In this document: piece after piece, positions 1 through 4,256 of the stretch | Layout: every line of letters begins with the position of its first letter | How positions within the stretch are numbered: position 1 is the first letter of the stretch | Assembly (NCBI GenBank): GCA_913062835.1 | Contig: CAJXXD010000020.1 | Location: 1 to 9,411, forward strand | From: an uncultured Gammaproteobacteria bacterium | Lineage (GTDB): Bacteria; Pseudomonadota; Gammaproteobacteria; Pseudomonadales; Litorivicinaceae | DNA length: 9,411 nucleotides | Reading direction: 5' to 3' | The notes under the pieces: generated by a model | What the model was told of the DNA's origin: nothing | Seen by the model: the letters and a program-made list of their open reading frames with translations, nothing else | Databases searched by the model: none | Made by a program: the position numbers and the translations under genes

Positions 1-110
1 GTCAGCCCCCCAGAGTGTCTCTCGGCGGAGCTAAGACAAACAAGACATTTACCTAGAAAAAACGACCCTGAACCCGTAAAGCGGTGAGGCCATTCAAGGA
101 AGTTCTATAC

Positions 111-174
111 GGGGTCACTTTTGCAACAGTAACCCCTCTCATCATCCTGCAACTCATCCTGCAACGGGACCCCT
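111..174. repeat. Cluster of short inverted and direct repeats, possible insertion-sequence end
   Basis: Three things are visible. GGGGTCAC at 111-118 faces GTAACCCC at 129-136 as an imperfect inverted pair. GGGGTC at 111-116 also faces GACCCC at 168-173, and both arms continue into TTGC(A)-type sequence. TGCAAC-type words recur at 122-127, 148-153 and 160-165. Several short repeats ordered at an element end are known from some insertion sequences (the IS21 family is one example), so this may be a leftover terminus. No transposase is present in the window, and the assignment is inference only. Confidence 0.25.
142..165. repeat. 12-bp perfect tandem duplication
   Basis: The unit TCATCCTGCAAC occurs twice back to back, at 142-153 and 154-165. 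It lies in the non-coding stretch and is part of the repeat cluster around 111-174. Two copies without spacers do not make a CRISPR array. Confidence 0.8.
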
Positions 175-285
175 AACAGTGATCGGGTCGACGGTCTCGC
201 CAGCACCTCTTAAGGCACGGATACGGCGAATTATGAGCCCAAACAACCGTCGTAATCATTAACGGGGTCGCAGGGTTGAAACGCC

Positions 286-1362
286 GTGGTTGGTGAAGGA
301 CGTTACACCGGGCAAATGATTGAGGGTGTTGATTACTGTTGGTATCGCACGCCGAGGTATCAGGGCAATGGTGTGGGGCGTGTCAAAAGCATCCTCTCCT
401 TCATTGGGCACCTTTGGCGCGATGCCCGGAAGATCGCAAACGACTTCAGGCCCGATGTGGTCATTGCTTCAAGCACCTACCCCATGGACATTTGGCCGGC
501 CGAGCGCATTGCCAAATTGGCTAAGGCAAAGTTAGTTTTCGAGGTGCACGACCTTTGGCCGCTATCGCCCATGGAGCTTGGTGGAATGTCGCGTTGGCAC
601 CCGTTTATCATGTGGGTGCAGTGGGCTGAAGACCATGCCTACAAAAAAGCGCAGCGGGTAGTGTCTATGTTGCCCAAGACCCTGGAATATATGGTTTCGC
701 GGGGTATGAGCCCAGGCAAATGGGCTTATGTGCCCAATGGGGTGGATTTGGACGAGTGGCGAGTTTGTGCATCCCTGCCAGCTGAAACAGTCGCTGCCCT
801 GCAGCATATCAAAGCCAGGGGTTTGCCAGTTCTAGGCTATGCAGGCACCCATGGTCTGGCTAATGCGCTCGATGTGCTGCTGGATGCAGCGAGTTTGCTC
901 AAAGGCCAAGTAGAAATAGTCTTAGTTGGTACAGGGCCTGAGCGTGACCGTTTGATGCGCCGTGTGGCTATAGAAAACTTGAGCAACGTAACCATGCTGG
1001 CTGCTGTGCCGAAGATAGCCATGCCAGCTTTACTAGAGGCGATAGATATCGCATTTATTGGGCTGCAACCCCAAGCCTTGTTTCGGTTTGGTATTTCGCC
1101 TAACAAACTAATGGATTACATGATGGCTGGTAAGCCAATTATTCAATCAGTTAGCTCAGGCAATGATCTTGTAACTGAAGTGGGTTGCGGTATCACAGTA
1201 CCACCAAACAATGCCAAGTTGATTGCGGAAGCGGTTATTAAACTTTCAAAATTGAGTAAAGATGATTTGTATCAGATGGGCCAACGTGGAGCATTATTTG
1301 TCTCTGCAAAAAGAAGTTATGCTGTGCTATCTGATGATTTTATAAAAATTTTAGAGAAATAA
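286..1362 (+). CDS. GT4-family glycosyltransferase (WbuB-like), N-terminally truncated
   Basis: A GT-B-fold glycosyltransferase expected to transfer a sugar from a nucleotide donor during O-antigen or capsule synthesis at the cytoplasmic face. The first 23 residues already match the interior of the family (EGVDYCWYRTP), then come DVVIASSTYPMDIWPA (58-72), FEVHDLWPLSPMELGG (85-100) and VPNGVDLDEW (149-158). The C-terminal donor domain has YAGTHG (185-190), VGTGPER (214-220) and FGISPNKLMDYMMAGKP (268-284). Relatives are about 400 residues; this one has 358 and lacks the first ~55, the start of the N-terminal Rossmann domain. An in-frame TGA at 277-279 blocks extension, and GTG 286 has no good Shine-Dalgarno. 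It is probably a 5'-truncated, inactive remnant, although the rest of the frame is intact. Base composition shifts towards AT in the last third. TAA abuts the next gene's ATG. Confidence 0.85.
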   Translation: MVGEGRYTGQMIEGVDYCWYRTPRYQGNGVGRVKSILSFIGHLWRDARKIANDFRPDVVIASSTYPMDIWPAERIAKLAKAKLVFEVHDLWPLSPMELGGMSRWHPFIMWVQWAEDHAYKKAQRVVSMLPKTLEYMVSRGMSPGKWAYVPNGVDLDEWRVCASLPAETVAALQHIKARGLPVLGYAGTHGLANALDVLLDAASLLKGQVEIVLVGTGPERDRLMRRVAIENLSNVTMLAAVPKIAMPALLEAIDIAFIGLQPQALFRFGISPNKLMDYMMAGKPIIQSVSSGNDLVTEVGCGITVPPNNAKLIAEAVIKLSKLSKDDLYQMGQRGALFVSAKRSYAVLSDDFIKILEK

Positions 1363-1956
1363 ATGAATGTAGAGATTGTTAATTCACATAACATAAAAAA
1401 TAGGTTGGAGCAAATTGCAAAAATTCATTTTTCGGCATATTCAAGTGATCATTTTACCTCCGGTTTTGGTTTTGATAAGTTGATTGAGTATAATTTTAGG
1501 CTGATTGAGGCGTCAGACCTGTCCGTTGTAGCGGTAGATAATAATGTAGTGTTAGGTTTTATTATTGCTGGTGAAAAAGTTTCGGCAGGTGTTAGTAAAT
1601 TTACCCAAGAAAATAGAGGATGGCTGATGCTTCAATTAATCAGGCGCCCCAGCATATTGCTCACCAAAATAATGGGAATTATAAAGACAAAAATTTATAC
1701 CTCGCAGCCATCAAAAGCCAAGTTCAGACTTCTTTCTATTGCCACCAAACCCGGTAGTCAAAGCAAGGGAGTCGGTAAAGAAATGCTTCATTTCTTAGAG
1801 CAAGAGCTTTTGCGCAGGGGTATCGGTTGTTATGGCTTGTCTGTGAAAAATAAGAATCAAGGAGCTATCCAATTTTACGAGCGACATGGTTTTGTCAAAG
1901 AAAAAGAATATCTTGGATCCTTGTATTATTTTAAGCAATTGTCGAATAAATCATGA
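1363..1956 (+). CDS. GNAT-family N-acetyltransferase, probably for sugar modification
   Basis: A 197-residue acyl-CoA-dependent N-acetyltransferase of the GNAT fold. The acetyl-CoA pyrophosphate loop (motif A) is visible as [20 protein letters not shown], with the Q-S-K-G-V-G signature around residues 133-138, followed by motif [17 protein letters not shown], near 163-178. The substrate cannot be read from sequence. Between a glycosyltransferase and a sugar aminotransferase, acetylation of a nucleotide-linked amino sugar (as WecD or PseH do) is a reasonable guess. ATG follows the upstream TAA directly, with a weak AGAGAA at 1353-1358 as ribosome site. The 3' end overlaps the next gene as ATGA. 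The gene is strikingly AT-rich: a hand count of 1381-1440 gives 16 G/C in 60, unlike the operon downstream, which suggests a different origin. There are no membrane segments. Confidence 0.82.
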   Translation: MNVEIVNSHNIKNRLEQIAKIHFSAYSSDHFTSGFGFDKLIEYNFRLIEASDLSVVAVDNNVVLGFIIAGEKVSAGVSKFTQENRGWLMLQLIRRPSILLTKIMGIIKTKIYTSQPSKAKFRLLSIATKPGSQSKGVGKEMLHFLEQELLRRGIGCYGLSVKNKNQGAIQFYERHGFVKEKEYLGSLYYFKQLSNKS

Positions 1957-2810
1957 CTCAATTTTTACCCTTTGCCCTTCCTGAAATTGGTGAAGCAGAA
2001 ATAGCCGAAGTCGTTTCTGCCTTGCGCTCAGGCTGGGTCACAACCGGTCCCAAGGCTAAGCAGTTTGAAGCCGATTTTGCTGATTACCTAGGCGGCGGTG
2101 TGGAAGCGATAGCCGTCAACTCAGCCACGGCGGCTTTGCACCTAGGCTTGGAGGCCTTGGGCATTGGCCCGGGTGATGAGGTGATTACCACCACGCACAC
2201 ATTCACGGCCACGGCAGAAGTTATTCGCTACCTTGGAGCAGACCCTGTGTTTGTGGATGTGGATGCCGACACAGAACGGGCCCTTGCGATTCTCGAGAAC
2301 GCAAAAACACACCGGTACGGCGTCTGCAATGCCGCGGAAAGCTTCTTGATCCACGCCGATGTGGCCGATGTGCTGTTGCCGCAGATGGGTGCTATGTTGG
2401 CCAGTCACGAGGTCGAAATTCGGGGGTGTGCAGCGACCTGTGCGGCGATACCGAATGCAATCGCGGCCACCGATGAAGATTGGGATACCGAATATTTGGC
2501 GCCGATCGTTGCGGTTCGTGTGGTGCCTGATGTGACCGCCGCCATTGATCACATCAATACCCACGGTTCGCATCACACCGATGCCATTGTGTCTGAAAAC
2601 TACACGACGGTTCGGCAATTCATAAGGGCGGTCGATTCAGCGTCAGTGATCGCCAATGCATCCACGCGATTTGCAGACGGGTTTGAGTACGGGCTCGGAG
2701 CAGAGATTGGCATCTCAACGGATCGAATTCATGCACGTGGACCGGTAGGGCTCGAGGGCCTCACCAATCAAAAGTGGGTTGTGTTCGGAGATGGGCAGGT
2801 AAGGCGCTAG
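1953..2810 (+). CDS. Chimeric ORF: DegT/DnrJ/EryC1 aminotransferase N-terminus fused in frame to ProA C-terminus
   Basis: Residues 1 to ~104 are the start of a PLP-dependent sugar aminotransferase: [22 protein letters not shown] (26-47, partly the substrate-binding entry), [20 protein letters not shown] (56-75, phosphate-binding SAT) and [21 protein letters not shown] (82-102). Relatives have ~380 residues and a PLP-binding lysine near 185; here that part is absent. From ~105 on, the protein is the C-terminal end of gamma-glutamyl phosphate reductase: NAKTHR (116-121), GVCNAAE with the family's catalytic cysteine at C125, [29 protein letters not shown], and a typical Trp-containing tail. The cofactor-binding N-terminal portion of ProA is gone. 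Neither enzyme should work, although the frame is fully open. ATG overlaps the GNAT stop (ATGA); TAG 2808-2810 overlaps the nadD start by one base, the undisturbed ancestral proA-nadD arrangement. Confidence 0.9.
   Translation: MTQFLPFALPEIGEAEIAEVVSALRSGWVTTGPKAKQFEADFADYLGGGVEAIAVNSATAALHLGLEALGIGPGDEVITTTHTFTATAEVIRYLGADPVFVDVDADTERALAILENAKTHRYGVCNAAESFLIHADVADVLLPQMGAMLASHEVEIRGCAATCAAIPNAIAATDEDWDTEYLAPIVAVRVVPDVTAAIDHINTHGSHHTDAIVSENYTTVRQFIRAVDSASVIANASTRFADGFEYGLGAEIGISTDRIHARGPVGLEGLTNQKWVVFGDGQVRR
2253..2274 (+). other. Recombination or deletion junction degT'-'proA
   Basis: The codons for VDVDADT (101-107 of the chimeric ORF) are where similarity changes from aminotransferase to ProA. 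DegT proteins typically read 'FVDVD-D-' here, and ProA has a 'VD-DAD--RAL' stretch just before NAKT-R, so both parents plausibly encoded a similar V-D-x-D-A-D string. A short shared sequence at the crossover would explain why the frame was kept. The exact base cannot be fixed without the parental genes. Confidence 0.75.
2265..2810 (+). pseudogene. proA: proA 3' fragment (gamma-glutamyl phosphate reductase), 5' part lost
   Basis: ProA reduces gamma-glutamyl phosphate to glutamate semialdehyde with NADPH in proline synthesis. Full-length ProA is about 417 residues; only about the last 180 are here. Residues matching the family include [18 protein letters not shown] with the nucleophilic cysteine, [26 protein letters not shown] and [12 protein letters not shown]. 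The N-terminal cofactor-binding part and the native start are absent; instead the fragment is read as the tail of the upstream aminotransferase frame. Position directly before nadD fits the Pseudomonas-type gene order. The left boundary is approximate. Confidence 0.88.
2797..2804 (+). promoter_or_regulatory. Ribosome binding site that selects the nadD start
   Basis: AGGTAAGG lies five bases before GTG 2810, inside the end of the proA fragment. It supports GTG 2810 over the upstream in-frame GTG at 2774, which would add 12 residues before the conserved GGTFDP loop. Confidence 0.6.
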
Positions 2811-3436
2811 TGCAGATCCTTTTTGGCGGCACCTTTGACCCGGTTCACAACGGCCATGTGGCCATGATGGATGCTTTATCGGCGGCCTTCCCCCATGCCT
2901 TGGTTCACGTGATCCCCAATCGTTTGCCGCCTCATCGCCAGTCAGTGGCCGATTCAGGACACCGTCTCGCGATGCTGGATCTTTTACTGTCAGGGTATGA
3001 GCGCATTACGGTTGATCGGATCGAGATGGAGCGGGATGGTCCGAGCTACACTGTCGATACTTTGAAAGCGTTTCGAGCTGAGTATGGGCCGGATGAACCC
3101 CTGGTTTTGAGTATGGGTGCGGATGCCGCCCGTGGATTGGCGCGATGGCATCAGCCCGAGCGGATCGTAGAGCTCGCGCATGTGTGCATCTTGGATCGAG
3201 ACGGGCAGACAGCCGAAACCCCTGATGTTTTGGCTTCGATGCGGCCTGTCGATTCGATCGACGCTTTGGCAGGCAGTGCCTTTGGATGCCTTTGCCGATT
3301 GCAGACACCTGCGGTACCCACGTCCTCGACAGAAGTGAGGGGACTCATCGCCGAGGGCATTGAAACGCTTCCGGTTCCTCAAGAAATCCATGACTATATT
3401 TCGAACCATAACCTCTATCGGACTGTAAATGATTGA
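2810..3436 (+). CDS. nadD: Nicotinate-nucleotide adenylyltransferase
   Basis: Cytoplasmic enzyme joining nicotinate mononucleotide and ATP to give deamido-NAD and pyrophosphate, a step shared by de novo and salvage NAD synthesis and usually essential. From GTG 2810 the protein has 208 residues, normal for NadD. It begins with the nucleotidyltransferase loop GGTFDPVHNGH (6-16), including the HxGH-type motif. It continues with PNRLPPHR (37-43), SMGADAARGLARWH (101-114) and TSSTEVR (171-177, the ISSTxxR ATP-binding motif), and ends with VPQEIHDYISNHNLYR. GTG is chosen because it puts the loop at the usual distance from the N-terminus, has an AGGTAAGG site, and overlaps the proA TAG by one base. 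The 3' end overlaps rsfS by 8 bp. Its upstream context is now the degT-proA chimera. Confidence 0.95.
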   Translation: MQILFGGTFDPVHNGHVAMMDALSAAFPHALVHVIPNRLPPHRQSVADSGHRLAMLDLLLSGYERITVDRIEMERDGPSYTVDTLKAFRAEYGPDEPLVLSMGADAARGLARWHQPERIVELAHVCILDRDGQTAETPDVLASMRPVDSIDALAGSAFGCLCRLQTPAVPTSSTEVRGLIAEGIETLPVPQEIHDYISNHNLYRTVND

Positions 3437-3794
3437 AGATAACGAGCTCATTCGGCTGATTGTTGATGCCTTAGAAGACTTGAAAGCCCTCGATATTCGG
3501 GTGGTGGACGTTCAGGGTCAGACCTCTGTCACCGATTTTCTGGTCATCGCCAGCGGCACCTCGAGTCGTCATGTGAAATCCTTAGCCGACCACGTGGCGA
3601 CCGAGCTGAAGACCAAACACGGTGTCGCTGCCTTGGGCAGCGAGGGAGAGGATGCAGCCGAATGGGTGTTGGTCGACTTCGATTCCGTGGTACTCCATGT
3701 GATGCAACCACCCATTCGAGAGTTTTATGATCTTGAGCGGTTGTGGGAACGACGCAGTCGGGGTGCCGAGGCAGACACCTCCCCTGAAAACTGA
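3429..3794 (+). CDS. rsfS: Ribosomal silencing factor RsfS
   Basis: RsfS (RsfA, Iojap family) binds ribosomal protein L14 (uL14) on the large subunit and blocks subunit joining, lowering translation when nutrients are scarce. The 121-residue protein shows the family core almost throughout: LIRLIVDALEDLKALDIRVVDV near the N-terminus, TSVTDFLVIASGTSSRHVKSLAD in the middle, then EWVLVDFDSVVLHVM and REFYDLERLW near the end. It is slightly longer than the ~105-residue E. coli protein because of a polar tail (SRGAEADTSPEN). The ATG overlaps the end of nadD by 8 bp with no strong Shine-Dalgarno, so reinitiation or coupling from nadD is likely. The stop overlaps the start of rlmH as TGATG. Confidence 0.95.
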   Translation: MIEDNELIRLIVDALEDLKALDIRVVDVQGQTSVTDFLVIASGTSSRHVKSLADHVATELKTKHGVAALGSEGEDAAEWVLVDFDSVVLHVMQPPIREFYDLERLWERRSRGAEADTSPEN

Positions 3795-4255
3795 TGGCAG
3801 ACGTTCGCATCCTTGCGATAGGGCAGAAAATGCCAGCTTGGGTGCAAGCGGGGTGCGCTGACTATTTGCCTCGATTCAGACACCAATTCCGGGTTCTGTT
3901 AGACGAGATTCCGGCCTCCAAGAAGTCAGGTGCCTTAGCGCAAGCTGATCACCAAGCGCGGTTATTTGAGCGAATTAAGTCGACTGATTTTTTGGTGTTG
4001 TTGGATGAGCGAGGCCGTCAGTGGAATACGGAATCTTTAGCTGAACAACTTACGCGTTGGGAACTCTCTGGCCGTTCTTTGGTCTTTGCTATAGGTGGGG
4101 CTGATGGCTGGAATGCGGCTGCTCGCGAGCGAGCAGATGCTGTGTGGAGTTTGTCCTCTTTGGTATTCCCGCACCCACTCGCTCGGCTAATCGTCATTGA
4201 ACAACTGTACCGGGCGGACTCGGTCCGTCAGGGTCACCCATACCATAGGAGTTGA
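3794..4255 (+). CDS. rlmH: 23S rRNA pseudouridine-1915 N3-methyltransferase
   Basis: RlmH methylates pseudouridine 1915 in helix 69 of 23S rRNA on assembled 70S ribosomes, using S-adenosylmethionine; it is a small SPOUT-class dimeric enzyme with a knotted SAM site. The 153-residue product matches the usual ~155. The knot region is visible as LVFAIGGADGW (96-106), followed by FPHPLARLIVIEQLYRA (125-141) and the conserved C-terminus GHPYHRS. The ATG shares one base with the rsfS stop and has no nearby Shine-Dalgarno, suggesting translational coupling. A perfect 8-bp inverted repeat lies in the coding sequence at 4119-4136. The stop codon is followed by a single base before the mrdA TTG start. 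Confidence 0.95.
   Translation: MADVRILAIGQKMPAWVQAGCADYLPRFRHQFRVLLDEIPASKKSGALAQADHQARLFERIKSTDFLVLLDERGRQWNTESLAEQLTRWELSGRSLVFAIGGADGWNAAARERADAVWSLSSLVFPHPLARLIVIEQLYRADSVRQGHPYHRS
4119..4136. repeat. Perfect 8-bp inverted repeat within rlmH
   Basis: CTGCTCGC at 4119-4126 and GCGAGCAG at 4129-4136 are exact reverse complements separated by two bases, giving a short GC-rich hairpin in the mRNA (7 bp with a CGAG tetraloop is the plausible form). It encodes part of the helix after the SAM-site loop. There is no U-tract, so it is not an intrinsic terminator. Confidence 0.7.
4247..4251 (+). promoter_or_regulatory. Shine-Dalgarno site for mrdA
   Basis: AGGAG, inside the last codons of rlmH, sits five bases before TTG 4257. 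It decides the start of PBP2: the longer in-frame TTG at 4197 would add a 20-residue cysteine- and arginine-containing leader encoded wholly within rlmH. Confidence 0.75.
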
Positions 4256-4256
4256 G

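Larger units (their letters stand above)
1..285. other. Region without a convincing gene, upstream of a truncated glycosyltransferase
   Basis: I see no recognisable gene here on either strand. The + frame starting at base 1 is open for 28 codons and ends at TGA 85-87; it could be the tail of an upstream gene, but the peptide resembles nothing I know. A nine-codon ATG ORF at 233-262 and a short open stretch on the minus strand opposite roughly 140-250 are too small and unrecognisable to call. The stretch contains a 12-bp tandem repeat and imperfect inverted repeats between 111 and 174. No good -35/-10 pair was found. The missing N-terminal part of the downstream glycosyltransferase is not encoded here in any frame, so this DNA is not that gene's native upstream sequence. 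Confidence 0.6.

Noticed and set aside
111..136. GGGGTCAC/GTAACCCC hairpin as a transcription terminator
   Set aside because: One mismatch in an 8-bp stem, a 10-base loop and no T-run after it.
142..165. Tandem repeat as a CRISPR array
   Set aside because: Only two 12-bp units, directly adjacent with no spacers, and no cas gene in the window.
140..250. Minus-strand open stretch ending in ...RGPVAG as a transposase piece
   Set aside because: About 30 codons, only a TTG start, and no recognisable motif.
231..258. TTATGA-(16)-TAATCA as a promoter for the glycosyltransferase
   Set aside because: Both boxes match the sigma-70 consensus poorly, and the gene downstream is truncated, so there is no reason to expect its own promoter here.
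2253..2266. The 14-bp sequence at the degT-proA junction recurs in rlpA at 8375-8388, suggesting a recombination repeat
   Set aside because: Both copies encode Val-Asp-Val-Asp-Ala. The match is short and gene-internal, the rlpA copy shows no rearrangement, and coincidence is the simpler explanation.
2142..2618. 158-codon minus-strand ORF opposite the degT-proA fusion
   Set aside because: It is the antisense shadow of two recognisable protein families. Its His/Arg/Cys-rich product looks unnatural and it has no ribosome site.
2774..2809. Upstream GTG 2774 as the nadD start
   Set aside because: It would add 12 residues before the GGTFDP loop, and the GTG at 2810 has a better-placed ribosome site and the family's N-terminus.
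2990..3451. 153-codon minus-strand ORF opposite nadD
   Set aside because: Shadow of nadD, which has complete family motifs on the + strand; its product has no recognisable domain.
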